Shown here: positions 10,904-21,194 of the stretch, piece after piece | Numbering within the stretch: position 1 is the first letter of the stretch | Layout of the letters: the number at the start of each line of letters is the position of its first letter | NCBI GenBank assembly: GCA_019359435.1 | Contig: JAHHHI010000059.1 | Location: 1 to 64,000, forward strand | Source of the DNA: Kaiparowitsia implicata GSE-PSE-MK54-09C | Lineage (GTDB): Bacteria > Cyanobacteriota > Cyanobacteriia > Elainellales > Elainellaceae | Reading direction: 5' to 3' | Length of the DNA: 64,000 bases | The notes under the pieces: generated by a model | Database searches by the model: none | The model's input: only the letters and a program-made list of their open reading frames with translations | Told to the model about the DNA's origin: nothing | Program-made: the position numbers and the translations under genes

Positions 10904-12004
10904 CTAACGCGCAGCGCCATTCAGTTCTTCAGACGCTAGCCCAAATACACTGCCGAAGACTTTCTGCACCTTATAGCCAGAATCCATCGACTCCAGCGGG
11001 TCTTTGCGGAGGCGGTGGCGCAGGCACAGCACCGATACCCGACGAATGTCATCTACGGTGGCCTCTGTGCGGCCTTCTAGCGCGGCCAGCGCCTTGGCTG
11101 CCCGGTTGATCACAATGTCCCCCCTCAGGCCATCCACATCGGCTTCTGAGCACACCTGAGAAATTTTGATCTGGAGTTCTCTCTCGAGCGTGACCGACTT
11201 AAGCCGCTGTTGCGCGTCAATGAGTTGGCGCTGCATGGCCTCTTGCTCAGCTTGATGCTGCGCCAAAAACGCTTGGGGATCTTGGTCAAACTCGGTGCGC
11301 TGCTCTACGATTTGCACGCGCAGCTCGGGCTCTTTCACCGTGCGAATTTCGGCATGCATGCCAAAGCGATCCAACAGTTGGGGCCGCAGCTCGCCCTCTT
11401 CGGGGTTGCCAGAACCCACCAACACAAACCGCGCCGGGTGACGAATGGAGATGCCTTCTCGTTCTACCGTATTCCACCCTGAGGCGGCAGAGTCGAGCAG
11501 CACATCGACGAGGTGATCATCCAGCAGGTTGACCTCATCCACATAGAGGATGCCGCGATTGGCTTTTGCCAGTAGCCCAGGTTCAAAGGCTTTCACCCCT
11601 TCTGAGAGGGCTTTTTCAATATCAATGGTGCCGCACACGCGGTCTTCGGTCGCGCCTAGGGGCAAGTCCACCATTTGCACCTTACGCTGAGCAATGGGCA
11701 GGGTTTCGCCCCGCTGCACCCGTTTGCGGACGTCGTCGCTCATCAACTCAGGGTCAATGGGCGAACTGCTGTAGGGGTCGTCGGCTACTACGTCCATTTC
11801 GGGCAATAGGTCGGCTAGCGCGCGAATCGTGGTGGATTTTCCAGTGCCGCGATCGCCCATGATCATTACACCGCCAATCTTTGGGTCAATCACGTTGAGC
11901 AGCAGCGCCAGCTTCATTTCTTCTTGCCCCACAATGGCCGTAAAGGGAAACACAGCCCGACGCGTCATGGAGGCAGAGGAGGGTGCTGGAGCAGTAAAAG
12001 TCAC
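10904..12004 (-). CDS. chlI: Magnesium chelatase ATPase subunit I
   Basis: AAA+ subunit of Mg-chelatase, which with ChlD and ChlH inserts Mg2+ into protoporphyrin IX at the first committed step of chlorophyll synthesis. The 366 residues show Walker A GDRGTGKS (50-57), Walker B ILYVDE (152-157) and the ChlI signature LLDRFGMHAEIRT near 210-222. The length matches cyanobacterial ChlI. The first 18 residues are poorly conserved, but the ATG at 12004 gives a normal length. It diverges from dapB and ends toward the 10795 terminator. chlD and chlH are not in the window. Confidence 0.97.
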   Translation of the reverse strand: MTFTAPAPSSASMTRRAVFPFTAIVGQEEMKLALLLNVIDPKIGGVMIMGDRGTGKSTTIRALADLLPEMDVVADDPYSSSPIDPELMSDDVRKRVQRGETLPIAQRKVQMVDLPLGATEDRVCGTIDIEKALSEGVKAFEPGLLAKANRGILYVDEVNLLDDHLVDVLLDSAASGWNTVEREGISIRHPARFVLVGSGNPEEGELRPQLLDRFGMHAEIRTVKEPELRVQIVEQRTEFDQDPQAFLAQHQAEQEAMQRQLIDAQQRLKSVTLERELQIKISQVCSEADVDGLRGDIVINRAAKALAALEGRTEATVDDIRRVSVLCLRHRLRKDPLESMDSGYKVQKVFGSVFGLASEELNGAAR

Positions 12005-12147
12005 GATGATACCTAAGCAACGAAGGATGAAGGCTGTCTCTCATTGTGCCACAGGGCGGCTCCCCTGTCGGGATGCTGGCGGGTTTCACCCTGAAAAATG
12101 GCCTAAGCTAAAGAGCAATGTAGGCACAGAATTAAGCAGAGTGGATC

Positions 12148-12975
12148 ATGACAACACAGGCTCCCACCCCGGTGGTAATCAATGGCGTCACAGGCAAGAT
12201 GGGACGCGAAGCGGCCAAGGCTGTGGCGATCGCGCCCGATATGGCGCTGGTTGGTGCCGTTAGCCGCAACCCTGAACTCAATGGTGAAGACGTGGGGCTG
12301 GTGTTGGGACTGGGTGAGTTAGAAGTGCCCATCACCAACGATTTGCAGGCCACGTTGGTGATGGCAACTCAGGAGCGCCAGCCCCCCGTGATGGTGGATT
12401 TTACCCATCCCGATGTGGTGTATGAAAACGTGCGGGCGGCGATCGCCTATGGAGTTCGCCCCGTCGTCGGTACTACGGGCTTAAGCGCTGAACAACTGCA
12501 AGACCTAGCAGAATTTGCCGATAAGGCTAGCCTCGGCGCGGCCATCATTCCCAATTTCTCCATTGGTGTCGTGCTCATGCAGCAGGCGGCGATCCAGGCC
12601 TGCCAATATTTTGACTATGTCGAAATCATTGAGCTGCACCACAACCGCAAGGCCGATGCCCCCAGTGGCACCGCTATCCAAACGGCACAGCTCCTCTCAG
12701 AATTTGGCAAAGCCTACAATCCACCCCAGGTGAGTGAAACTGAGCAACTCGCGGGTGCACGAGGTTCGACCACCGCTAATGGCATTCGCATCCACAGCGT
12801 TCGCTTGCCGGGGCTGCTGGCCCATCAAGAGGTGCTGTTTGGCGCACCAGGGCAACTGTATACTTTGCGTCACGATACGAGCGATCGCGCCAGCTATATG
12901 CCCGGTGTGCTACTCACCATTCGCAAGGTGCTGCCGCTCAAAACCCTGGTCTATGGGCTCGAAAAACTGCTGTAG
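12148..12975 (+). CDS. dapB: 4-hydroxy-tetrahydrodipicolinate reductase
   Basis: NAD(P)H-dependent step of the diaminopimelate/lysine pathway, supplying DAP for peptidoglycan. Visible features are the N-terminal nucleotide-binding loop NGVTGKMG (12-19), VDFTHPDV (83-90), GTTG (108-111) and the active-site block [15 protein letters not shown] (H164, H165, K168). The length of 275 residues is standard. It is a single gene that diverges from chlI and converges on clpC. Confidence 0.97.
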   Translation: MTTQAPTPVVINGVTGKMGREAAKAVAIAPDMALVGAVSRNPELNGEDVGLVLGLGELEVPITNDLQATLVMATQERQPPVMVDFTHPDVVYENVRAAIAYGVRPVVGTTGLSAEQLQDLAEFADKASLGAAIIPNFSIGVVLMQQAAIQACQYFDYVEIIELHHNRKADAPSGTAIQTAQLLSEFGKAYNPPQVSETEQLAGARGSTTANGIRIHSVRLPGLLAHQEVLFGAPGQLYTLRHDTSDRASYMPGVLLTIRKVLPLKTLVYGLEKLL

Positions 12976-13324
12976 CCCCTTGGAATGGTTACGCCACATT
13001 AAAAATAAACCAAAAAAATAGACAAAAAAATGCCTGACCCCATAAGCCCCCAAGGTCAGGCACAGCACCTGTAAGGACGCGTTCCATGTGAAAGAGCTGT
13101 CAGACTCAATTGCCCCCTTAGTCATCCAGCCCTTCCGGTTGCGTTCTCCAGAAGTACCCTTATTCTGCTAGGTTCTTCTTGCAAGATCCTGAACAATCCT
13201 ACGGAAGTTTTTAGCTGGTAAACACCAGGCAGCTCAGGATTTGCGTATATTTACTCTGCTCACCCATTACAACCGCCATTGCGCTGACTGAGGTTACATG
13301 CAATAGCGGTTCCAAGAGAGGAGG
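12976..13324. other. Convergent intergenic region, dapB / clpC
   Basis: No gene seen. It is A-rich around 13000-13030 and carries the terminator hairpin at 13030-13061. Confidence 0.5.
13030..13061 (-). terminator. Rho-independent terminator, minus strand
   Basis: Arms TGCCTGACC / GGTCAGGCA enclose a loop of about 12 nt. On the minus strand the stem is followed by a run of seven T. It lies about 270 bp past the clpC stop, so it would end a long clpC 3' UTR. Confidence 0.65.
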
Positions 13325-15796
13325 CTATCCCTGACCCACGAGCTGGGGCGTTTTCACGGCCTGGGTTGCCACTGTGACATTGCCGTCATCATCGACGTCT
13401 AGCATCGCGGTATCGCCAGGGTTGACGATGCCAGCCAGCATGGCCTCAGCCAGGTAATCTTCAACGAGGCGCATGATGGCGCGGCGCAGGGGACGTGCGC
13501 CGTAGGTTTGGCTATAGCCCTCGACCACGAGCTTTTCTTTGAGGGCTGGTGTGATGGTTAGGGCGATCGCCTGTTGAGCTAGGCGTCCACCCACTTCTGC
13601 CACCATCAGGTCTGCGATTTGAGCCACCTCTTCGCGGGTGAGTTGGCGGAAGACGATGATCTCATCCAATCGATTCAGCAGTTCAGGGCGGAAGAACTGT
13701 TTCATTTCATCGTTGACGCGATCGCGAATGCGGTTGTAGGTCGCTTCGCGTCCATCTTCAGCAAAGTCGAAGCCAAGGCCGCCCCCATTCTTCTCAATCA
13801 CCTTTGACCCGATATTAGAGGTGAAGATGATCAGCGTGTTCTTGAAGCTCACCACCCGTCCTTTGGAGTCAGTAAGGCGACCATCTTCTAACAACTGCAA
13901 CAGCAGGTTAAAGATATCGGGATGGGCCTTCTCGACCTCGTCAAACAGCACCACAGCATAGGGCTTGCGCCGCACGGCTTCTGTGAGCTGTCCGCCATCG
14001 TCATACCCCGCATAGCCGGGAGGAGCCCCAATCAGCTTTGAGACGGTATGAGCTTCCATCAGCTCTGACATATCGACGCGGATCATCGCATCCTCAGAAC
14101 CAAAGATGGCATGGGCTAGCGCTTTGGTCAGCTCGGTTTTGCCGACCCCAGTTGGGCCAGAGAAGAACAGGCTCGCGATGGGGCGCGTTGGATTTTGTAG
14201 CCCGACTCGATTGCGACGGACTGCCTTTGCCACTGATTTCACGGCTTCGTTTTGGCCGATAACCCGCTCGTGCAGGCGTTCTTCTAGGTGCATCAGAGAG
14301 ATGGATTCCGATTCCGTAAGCTTGGTTACGGGCACGCCAATCCAGGATTCGATCACTTGAGCAATGTCTTCGGGAGTGACTTGGGGACGCACTGTGCCGT
14401 CAGTCACCGGATCTGGGGAAGATTCCCTTAGCTTTGCTTCTACATCTCGTTCGCGATCGCGCAGTTCAGTGGCTTTGTTAAATTCCTGCGCATCGACCGC
14501 GGCATCTTTCTCCGCAGAGATTTTTCGGAGCTGTTGCTTTAGCTCTCGGTCTGAGGACGTGATGGCAGAGCGGAACCGCACTCGTGACCCGGCCTCATCA
14601 ATGAGATCGATGGCTTTGTCGGGCAAAAAGCGATCAGTAATGTAGCGATCGCCCCACTCTGCTGCCACCGTCAACGCTTCATCTGTAATGGTGAGGCGGT
14701 GATGTTGCTCATAGCGCTGCCGCAAACCGCGCAGAATTTCGACTGTGGTCTCGACCGAAGGCTGACCCACCATCACAGGTTGGAAGCGTCGTTCTAGCGC
14801 CGCATCGCGCTCAATGTATTGGCGGTACTCATCTAGAGTGGTGGCCCCAATGCACTGCAATTCGCCCCGTGCTAGGGCGGGCTTCATTAAGTTGGCCGCA
14901 TCCATGCCGCCTTCGAGCGACCCCGCCCCGACCAGAGTGTGAATCTCGTCGATCACTAGAATAATGTTGCCGGACTGACGCACCTCTTCCATGATTTGCT
15001 TGATGCGTTCCTCAAAGTCACCCCGGAAGCGGGTACCTGCCAGCAATGTGCCGACGCTGAGACTAATCACTTGCTTATCGAGCAGCGTCTCGGGCACATC
15101 TTGATTAACGATGCGATGCGCCAATCCTTCGGCGATCGCCGTTTTGCCAACACCCGGTTCGCCCACAAGCACGGGATTGTTCTTGCTGCGGCGACCCAAA
15201 ATCTGGATGATGCGTTCGATTTCAGAGGCCCGCCCAATCACTGGATCAAGCCGACCCTGCTGGGCCAGATCAGTCAGGTCAGTGCCAAATTCATCGAGCA
15301 TCTTAAGCTTGGAACGCTCGCGTAATGGGCGATCGCCCCGCCGACCTGCGGTGACGGGCGTCTCTTCACCAATGGCGCGAATCAAAGCCTTGCGAACCTG
15401 ATCTAGCTCGACTTCGAGATTTTCCAATACTCGCACAGCCACACTGTTGTCTTGTTGCACAAGGCTGAGCAACAAATGCTCCGGTGCAATGTAGGGCTGA
15501 TCAAGCTGGCGCGACTCTTGAAACGCCTGAGCAAACAACTGCTTAACTTTTGGGGTGAATGGAATCTCAGGCGGCACAAATCCTGCCCCACGCCCCACGA
15601 TGGTTTCGACCTCAGTTCGAGCCTTGGCCAACGTGACGTCTAGCTCTTGTAGCACCGTTGCTGCAATGCTGCCCTTCACCTGAAGCAGCCCCAGCAAGAT
15701 TTGCTCGGTACCGACAAAATTATGACCCATGCGACGCGCCTCATCTTGGGCGGCCATCACAACGGCGATCGCTTTTTCGGTGAAATACTCAAACAT
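13325..15796 (-). CDS. clpC: ATP-dependent Clp protease ATP-binding subunit ClpC
   Basis: Hsp100 unfoldase that feeds substrates to ClpP/ClpR. The 823 residues show a Clp-N domain (two repeats in about the first 145 residues), AAA1 with GEPGVGKTA, a UVR-like linker (near [12 protein letters not shown]), AAA2 with GPTGVGKTE and VVLFDEVEK, and the GLGFDF-type loop that docks on ClpP. The domain order and length are those of the essential cyanobacterial/plastid ClpC. It is monocistronic on the minus strand, preceded on that strand by AAGGA about 13 nt before the ATG. Confidence 0.97.
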   Translation of the reverse strand: MFEYFTEKAIAVVMAAQDEARRMGHNFVGTEQILLGLLQVKGSIAATVLQELDVTLAKARTEVETIVGRGAGFVPPEIPFTPKVKQLFAQAFQESRQLDQPYIAPEHLLLSLVQQDNSVAVRVLENLEVELDQVRKALIRAIGEETPVTAGRRGDRPLRERSKLKMLDEFGTDLTDLAQQGRLDPVIGRASEIERIIQILGRRSKNNPVLVGEPGVGKTAIAEGLAHRIVNQDVPETLLDKQVISLSVGTLLAGTRFRGDFEERIKQIMEEVRQSGNIILVIDEIHTLVGAGSLEGGMDAANLMKPALARGELQCIGATTLDEYRQYIERDAALERRFQPVMVGQPSVETTVEILRGLRQRYEQHHRLTITDEALTVAAEWGDRYITDRFLPDKAIDLIDEAGSRVRFRSAITSSDRELKQQLRKISAEKDAAVDAQEFNKATELRDRERDVEAKLRESSPDPVTDGTVRPQVTPEDIAQVIESWIGVPVTKLTESESISLMHLEERLHERVIGQNEAVKSVAKAVRRNRVGLQNPTRPIASLFFSGPTGVGKTELTKALAHAIFGSEDAMIRVDMSELMEAHTVSKLIGAPPGYAGYDDGGQLTEAVRRKPYAVVLFDEVEKAHPDIFNLLLQLLEDGRLTDSKGRVVSFKNTLIIFTSNIGSKVIEKNGGGLGFDFAEDGREATYNRIRDRVNDEMKQFFRPELLNRLDEIIVFRQLTREEVAQIADLMVAEVGGRLAQQAIALTITPALKEKLVVEGYSQTYGARPLRRAIMRLVEDYLAEAMLAGIVNPGDTAMLDVDDDGNVTVATQAVKTPQLVGQG

Positions 15797-16524
15797 TATG
15801 ATGATTCCTTGCGAGGTTCCCCTAACCGACCATTCGGCTACTGTGTTGAAGTCTCAGCGGTGTATCCGCCCACATTGTGACTTGGCAATTAATTCGTAAT
15901 TACTTACGGCTGTCTATGAAGTTTTATTGCTCTGATCTTAATGTACTGACTTGCTGTTGACCAAGTTAGGGAGGATAACCGTAACTTCATTGATATCTGC
16001 GGACGTTGCAGAAATCCCCCCTCATGCGGCGAGGTTCCCACACCTGCTAGCCCCTTCAAATTCCATTCGGCAACCGGAATACTAAAAGAGTACGGATTGA
16101 GCCAGCTTTAGAACAGCGCTAAGAGGGCAGAACCCAGGCCACCAAACCTTACGGTAGAGAATCACATGATGGTTATGAGTCAAGGTTGCCTCTTCTTATA
16201 CTGACCGATATTGACTGACACACCGTTGGCAATACCACCAGGTTGAGACTTCTGCTCTGACCCCACGGGCTTTGTAGTGGGGTCAGGTACTCATAAACTT
16301 CAGCCGCTTCATCAATTTACCGCTGAATAGCTTGCACGTTGCGCAACCGTAATTTCCCGGCACTGGCATAGGCAATCCCTAAGCCTATAGGCAAGTCTGC
16401 AAGTCGCTTTCAGGATTAGGGATGCTGACTGTAGCCAATAACCCTAGCAAGCTTCTCGTTGTTCTAAGTTGCTGCGTGCCCGTCTCAATCGCTATTGCCC
16501 CCATACATGTTCCCAAGGAGAGCC

Positions 16525-16785
16525 ATGTTTCACCCAACCCATTGGCTGGTATCACGCACTAAAAAAACGCCCGTTCAGCTGATCCCGAGTGCGACAGGGT
16601 TCAGCTTAATGAGCCAGCATGACGTTGAAAGCCAGAGCGAGCCTTCCTTTGAGATTCGCACCCGGTTAGGCATTTTTTGCCGCAATGTGCCTATTCTAGG
16701 ATATTCTCTGGAGCCGATGCCCCTTACGCAATCCATGTTGGATCAGGCAGTGGCATCTACCACTCATCCGGGCGATCGCTCTTAA
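16525..16785 (+). CDS. Possible small protein of unknown function
   Basis: ORF of 86 residues starting at an ATG preceded by AAGGAG with 4 nt spacing, the strongest reason to take it seriously. The product is mixed polar, has no membrane helix and has two cysteine-containing or proline-rich stretches (IFCRNVPILGY near the middle). I recognise no family. It stands alone between clpC and petG. Base composition is slightly less GC-rich than neighbouring genes. It may be a real small gene or a chance ORF. Confidence 0.35.
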   Translation: MFHPTHWLVSRTKKTPVQLIPSATGFSLMSQHDVESQSEPSFEIRTRLGIFCRNVPILGYSLEPMPLTQSMLDQAVASTTHPGDRS

Positions 16786-16973
16786 TGGCTATGTGACCTT
16801 TGAGGCGAGAAGCCCTAAGAAGAGAGCGGGCGCTCCAAACAGCCCAACTATCAATCCGGGCATAGGCTAGATCCATCCGGGCATAGGCTAGATGCTACCC
16901 AGCTAAGTACTACTAGGTAGCCACCACTCAGCCAGACATTGGCTGTTTAGATATATCAAAGGCAAAAGAGCAC

Positions 16974-17024
16974 CAAAAAAAACGCGCGTTGGCTGACCCG
17001 AAGGACAGCTTAACGCGCGTTTTT
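16974..17024 (-). terminator. petG terminator
   Basis: Outer arms AAAACGCGCGTT / AACGCGCGTTTT are perfect. Inside, GCTGTCC and GGTCAGC pair with one mismatch around a TTCG tetraloop on the minus strand. A run of eight T follows on that strand. It lies about 100 bp after the petG stop. Confidence 0.85.
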
Positions 17025-17120
17025 CATGGGCGTTGATGGGTACTACGACACGTTTTGAACGGCTCAAGCGGGCGATCGCCGCTCTGACCTCCCATAGCCA
17101 GAAGCCCAGCCCACAAGCGG

Positions 17121-17234
17121 TTACAGCCCTAGCTGGTCGCCTCGGCGGTATTGCAAATAGGCCGCTACGAATAGGCCTGCCAGCGTGATAGGAATTAATC
17201 CCAATACAATCCCCGACAAAAGTGGCTCAACCAT
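17121..17234 (-). CDS. petG: Cytochrome b6-f complex subunit V (PetG)
   Basis: A 37-residue single-helix protein needed for assembly and stability of the b6f complex. The translation starts [12 protein letters not shown], continues through one membrane helix (about residues 5-26) and ends RRGDQLGL, a full-length match to PetG as I know it. GGGAG sits about 8 nt before the ATG on the minus strand. It diverges from the cytochrome c gene at 17592 and has its own strong terminator. Confidence 0.95.
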   Translation of the reverse strand: MVEPLLSGIVLGLIPITLAGLFVAAYLQYRRGDQLGL

Positions 17235-17591
17235 AGCGTTATCTCCCGTTATCGTCTTTAAGTATAAGTAAGAGTAAGGCGTTTAAGTCCGTAAAACGCT
17301 GTAAACCTGTGAAATCGAAGTTAAGACCCATGACACTCTAGACACCCGTGGGAAATGACGTCTGAGATGGATGCTCAACTCGGCTACAGCGCTTAATGTT
17401 AGCAATTGTATAGCATCCTGAGAGCAAGACGATACCTGACTGCAAACCCCGCATCCTAGCCGAGACCTACCCAGTACGCCATTTGCAAATGTTACAGACG
17501 TTAAATAAATCTGTGATCAGGCAGGGTGGCACTCAAAGAACTTTAGTTTAAGTTATAAATTGAAAAGATTCCGTATTCAAAGTAATAAATT
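17235..17591. promoter_or_regulatory. Divergent promoter region, petG / cytM
   Basis: 357 bp, AT-rich near the cytM end, with no ORF. It must contain promoters for both electron-transport genes. No specific operator was recognised. Confidence 0.4.
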
Positions 17592-18020
17592 TTGACTGAG
17601 GACTTGCTGGAGAATCAGGTTTTGAGTACGCACTCTCCCGAGGCACCCACCGCATCCGCGAGAACTAGGGGTTTTGCGGTGCGATCGCTCGTTCTGCAAT
17701 GCTTGGGAATCGTGGCGGCGATCGCTCTCATTTTCTCTGGTATTTACTACATCCAGCATTCTGAACCCTATATCAAAAGCGTCCTATCCCTAAAGGGTGA
17801 CGCTAAGCACGGGCAAGAAATCTTTCAGATGAACTGTGCAAGCTGTCATGGGCTATACGGGGATGGCGTGGTAGGGCCAAGCCTTCATCATGTGTCGGCT
17901 CGCAAATCGCGCATTGGTCTGATCCATCAGGTAACAAGTGGTGACACTCCACCCATGCCACAGTTTCAGGCCAGCCCACAAGAAATGGCCGATTTGCTGA
18001 AGTACTTAGAAAGTATGTAG
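17592..18020 (+). CDS. cytM: Cytochrome c class I, CytM-like
   Basis: Membrane-anchored c-type cytochrome of 142 residues. One helix (about 33-53, LVLQCLGIVAAIALIFSG) is followed by a heme domain with CASCH (C82, C85, H86) and a probable axial Met122 in PPMPQF. The size, the uncleaved anchor and the motif order fit cytochrome cM, a low-abundance cyanobacterial cytochrome that affects the balance of respiration and photosynthesis. The start is uncertain: TTG at 17592 gives the longest reading frame but has no clear Shine-Dalgarno, and no ATG precedes the helix. It is divergent from petG. Confidence 0.85.
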   Translation: MTEDLLENQVLSTHSPEAPTASARTRGFAVRSLVLQCLGIVAAIALIFSGIYYIQHSEPYIKSVLSLKGDAKHGQEIFQMNCASCHGLYGDGVVGPSLHHVSARKSRIGLIHQVTSGDTPPMPQFQASPQEMADLLKYLESM

Positions 18021-18101
18021 CGCTTCTCCAGTGCCGTCAGATCGTTTCAGGTCGTGGTTTTGCAGGGTTGCCGTCTCAACGTCAGGGTCAGTTAGGCGGT
18101 C

Positions 18102-18237
18102 TAATTTAACCTGAGTTCGGGATAAGCTCAAACCCTCAATGTGTCGTGCGCGTCGCGCACGACACATTGAGGGTTTTGGGGCACCGCGCGTCGCGCGGTG
18201 CCCCAAAACCCCCTTAACCCGAACTGACGTTAATTTA
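18102..18237. mobile_element. Double-hairpin element, copy A, with 7-bp target duplication
   Basis: The element spans 18109-18230 (122 bp) and is flanked on both sides by TAATTTA. The ends ACCTGAGTTCGGG and CCCGAACTGACGT are imperfect inverted repeats. Hairpin 1 has its centre near 18152 and hairpin 2 near 18191; both stems are perfect apart from a 3-nt loop. The GGGTTT segment can pair in either hairpin. It lies between the converging ends of cytM and the response regulator, so it could also terminate transcription. Confidence 0.85.
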
Positions 18238-18274
18238 GGATTAAAAGCCTTGCCTGTAGACGTTGCTGAGCAGA

Positions 18275-18982
18275 TTACAAGACCATATCTTCAAACTTGT
18301 ACCCTGCTCCAATTACTGTTCTTACGAAGATAGGACTGGATGGATCTGGCTCAATTTTTTTGCGTAATCGAGCAATGTGCGTATCGACGACCCGCTCATC
18401 GCCAAAGAAATCGTTTCCCCAGAGTTTTTCGATCAGCTGGACTCGGTTCCAGACTCGCCCTGGATAGCTCATAAAGTTTGCCAGCAAATCAAATTCCAGC
18501 GTCGTGAGTTCTAGTAGCTCCATATGGCCTGGGGATAGGTGCCGATGGGCCACACGCCGATCGATATCTAACGTAAAGTTCTGCGTTTGATAGGTATGCG
18601 TCTGTCCGGCCTGTCGCAAGTTGCGTCGTAGCAGTGCTCGCACCCGTGCTACCAGCTCGCGAGGGCTAAACGGCTTCACCATATAATCATCTGCACCCGT
18701 AGATAGACCAATAATTCGATCTAGCTCTTCACCTTTGGCCGTCAGCATTAGAATATAGGGGTCTTTAGTGCCAGGCTGTTGCCGAATTCGAGCACATACT
18801 TCTAACCCATCTAGCTGGGGAATCATCAAGTCTAAAATTAGTAAGTCTGGCTGCTGTGACTGAAATAGGTCTAGTGCGGTCTGCCCATCGCGGCAGACCC
18901 GGCAAGAAAATCCTTCCTTTTCTAGATAAAGCTTAATAAGTTGGGCGATTTCAGCTTCATCTTCAATGATTAAAATATCCAT
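18275..18982 (-). CDS. Response regulator, OmpR/PhoB family
   Basis: Two-component DNA-binding regulator of 235 residues. The receiver domain (1-120) has the acidic pocket at the EDEAE motif, phospho-acceptor D51 in LILDLMIP, T81 and K103. The C-terminal winged helix (about 135-230) carries LTTLEFDLL and VDTHIARLRKKIE. It is the full family length. No histidine kinase is adjacent, so the partner is unknown. It resembles the nutrient and light regulators common in cyanobacteria, but I cannot say which orthologue it is. Confidence 0.93.
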   Translation of the reverse strand: MDILIIEDEAEIAQLIKLYLEKEGFSCRVCRDGQTALDLFQSQQPDLLILDLMIPQLDGLEVCARIRQQPGTKDPYILMLTAKGEELDRIIGLSTGADDYMVKPFSPRELVARVRALLRRNLRQAGQTHTYQTQNFTLDIDRRVAHRHLSPGHMELLELTTLEFDLLANFMSYPGRVWNRVQLIEKLWGNDFFGDERVVDTHIARLRKKIEPDPSSPIFVRTVIGAGYKFEDMVL

Positions 18983-19196
18983 TGATTTATAAGGGGCGTT
19001 TCAGTCATAGTGTTCTCTGAACGTATGCTATCAAAGCTAAAAAAAACGGAATATATTATGGAGTTCGCGTTTAGAAGCGCTTGACAACACATTAGATACT
19101 AGATTAATTCGCTAAACTAGCACGTCAGGTCATTTGCCATGCGCCCATGGTTAGGTAGTTGTTTAGGGCTCTAGCGGGGTCAAGAGGTCGTTCCAC
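18983..19196. promoter_or_regulatory. Divergent promoter region
   Basis: It lies between the response regulator (minus) and the 665-residue protein (plus). A TTGACA near 19081 could be a -35 element for the plus-strand gene, but the matching -10 is weak. Confidence 0.3.
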
Positions 19197-21194
19197 ATGG
19201 ATACGTTGGTGTATCAAAATCAATTGGAATTGCTAGGCCACGACCTGCAAAAGGGGTTGCATGCTGCCTTTGAGGAGGCGCGTTTGTTGGTGCGGTGTGG
19301 GCGCAGACACCAACAGCTATTGGTCTTGGTGCAGCATCCGGCCAATGTGCCGTTGCCTGAACCGGAGGTGTTTGGAACGTTGGAGGCGCTGCTCTATCGG
19401 GCTGAAGCGCTGGGCTATCTCACAGAGTTTAAGTCGGATGAGGCGGTAGTTCTGCCTGTGCGGCTGTTTTTGCGTTTTACTGGGCACAAGCAGCCCTATG
19501 CAACGCAGGCGCTTCAACTGGATGTGCAGCGGGTAACGCAGCCCTTTGATCGCGCTGCATCTTCTGCGTGGGCTGCTGCCAGTGGTGCTGCTGCGAGTGA
19601 TTCGTGGGCGTATGGAGAGTCGCCTAGCGATGGGTCAGAGGCTATTCCAGAGGATGTCGCGCTAGGGTCTGGCGCAACTGAGCCAACGCCGAGGATAGAT
19701 TCAGAAGACGAGGCGATCGCCCAATCCTATTCTCCCTATTCCTCCGCAGACGATATCCCGCCTCGTGCTATTCCGTTTACTACTCGCTTGGCAGACTTTG
19801 CCACAGAGCCTGAGATGGAACCGCAAGCGGCGACAACTGTCCGGCCCCGACGGCGGCGAGGGTTCTCATCCTCCCTGGCCTCGGCAGGTTTGGCAGCGGC
19901 AGTGCTGACGGGCGGGATTGGAGGCTATGCGCTCAGCCGTCCCTGTGTGATTGGGGAGTGTGTCCCGTTGCAGACGGCACAACAGCTTAACTTTGAAGCG
20001 GCTCAAACCATTGATTCGCCAGCGTCAGCGCAAGATGTGGTCAATGCTTACGACCAAATTATGGAGTCGATCTATTGGCTGAGCACGATTCCAGCTTGGT
20101 CAAGCCACTACGATGATGCTCAGGCATTGATTCAGGTATATGGAGATAATGCGTCTGTGCTGGAACGAGTGGTGCTGGCCCAGCGCTTTGCTTGGTCTGC
20201 GGCAGAGAAGAGCCAAGATCCGCCTCATCCCTTGGTTGCGTGGCGAGAGATTCAGCAATTGTGGCAGGAGGCGATCGCCCAACTGCGGCAGGTGCAGACT
20301 GACAACCCCGTCTATGACCTAGCGCGCACCAAGCTAGAGGAGTATGAAGCCAATCTAACGATGATCGAGCGCCGCATCCGCATTGAGATTCAGGCGCAAG
20401 ATCGGGTAAAAGAGGCCCGGCAAGTCGCCAAGGTTGCTGAAGCCCAAGACGGCATCGCCATTGCGGTCAACTCCCTCCGGGAGGCCACCGCCACCTGGCA
20501 AACTGCCGTCAGCTACCTGGCTGATGTGCCGCGCACGACCATGGCCCATGCCGAAGCCCAGCAGCTTTTGGCACTTTATGGACCGCAACTAGAGACAGTT
20601 CGCAGACGACTGATGGAAGAAGAGGTGGCGGCTGCCGCCTATGACCGCGCTCTGGCATTTGCGGCAGAGGCACAGCAGGCAGAGCAGCGCGATCAGTGGT
20701 CGCAGGCGATTGGGCAATGGCAACAAGCTTTAGGCCAGGTCGAATCTGCACCAGCTAATACGTCTCAATTTAGCCAGATGCAGCCGCTGGTGCCGGCTTA
20801 TCGCGCTGCTATAGAGCGAGCACAGTCGCAGCTTGCAAACTCAATGACGATGCAAACGGTGCAGGCAGATTTAGAGTCTATCTGCGGTGGCGCAACGCCT
20901 ATTTGCACCCACCGCCCCACGGCTCAAGGTGTAGAGGTGCGGATGACAGATGCATACCGCAATGCCTTAGAGCAGGCGACGTCACAGCAAACTGGGGCCG
21001 GTTGGGGGACGGTGGATACCACCTCCCCGACCTATTCCTCGGTGCGGATGGGGCAAATGAACCCTCTGCTGCGGGCGATCGCCGCGGTGGGTAAAACCTC
21101 TGGCTTGCCAATTGAGCTATATAACGCTGACGGTAGCCTATTTGGCGTTTATGATCCAGATGTTGAAGGCTATGTGCCCAGTCTGACGCAATAG
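19197..21194 (+). CDS. Large membrane-anchored protein of unknown function
   Basis: 665 residues. An N-terminal domain of about 115 residues is followed by an Ala/Ser/Glu-rich linker (about 120-215), an arginine cluster (217-221), one membrane helix (about 226-246) and a long helical, Gln/Ala-rich region (about 260-560) that looks like coiled coil. A C-terminal domain of about 90 residues follows. Cysteines flank the helix exit (CVIGEC, 250-255) and recur late (ICGGATPIC). The likely layout is a cytoplasmic N terminus with a periplasmic or lumenal helical part, but the topology could be reversed. I do not recognise the family; the pattern fits cyanobacterial conserved hypothetical proteins. 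Confidence 0.85.
   Translation: MDTLVYQNQLELLGHDLQKGLHAAFEEARLLVRCGRRHQQLLVLVQHPANVPLPEPEVFGTLEALLYRAEALGYLTEFKSDEAVVLPVRLFLRFTGHKQPYATQALQLDVQRVTQPFDRAASSAWAAASGAAASDSWAYGESPSDGSEAIPEDVALGSGATEPTPRIDSEDEAIAQSYSPYSSADDIPPRAIPFTTRLADFATEPEMEPQAATTVRPRRRRGFSSSLASAGLAAAVLTGGIGGYALSRPCVIGECVPLQTAQQLNFEAAQTIDSPASAQDVVNAYDQIMESIYWLSTIPAWSSHYDDAQALIQVYGDNASVLERVVLAQRFAWSAAEKSQDPPHPLVAWREIQQLWQEAIAQLRQVQTDNPVYDLARTKLEEYEANLTMIERRIRIEIQAQDRVKEARQVAKVAEAQDGIAIAVNSLREATATWQTAVSYLADVPRTTMAHAEAQQLLALYGPQLETVRRRLMEEEVAAAAYDRALAFAAEAQQAEQRDQWSQAIGQWQQALGQVESAPANTSQFSQMQPLVPAYRAAIERAQSQLANSMTMQTVQADLESICGGATPICTHRPTAQGVEVRMTDAYRNALEQATSQQTGAGWGTVDTTSPTYSSVRMGQMNPLLRAIAAVGKTSGLPIELYNADGSLFGVYDPDVEGYVPSLTQ

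Larger units (their letters stand above)
15797..17120. other. Long intergenic region, clpC to petG
   Basis: Apart from one possible small gene (16525-16785) I see no coding sequence in 1.3 kb. It holds a 10-bp-stem hairpin at 16257-16286 (CTGACCCCAC / GTGGGGTCAG), a tandem duplication of about 20 bp at 16854-16894 (ATCCGGGCATAGGCTAGAT twice), and the petG terminator. Confidence 0.5.

Noticed and set aside
18239-18274. Search for a riboswitch or small RNA after element copy A
   Set aside because: Only about 40 bp remain before the response regulator stop; no structure beyond the element's own hairpins.
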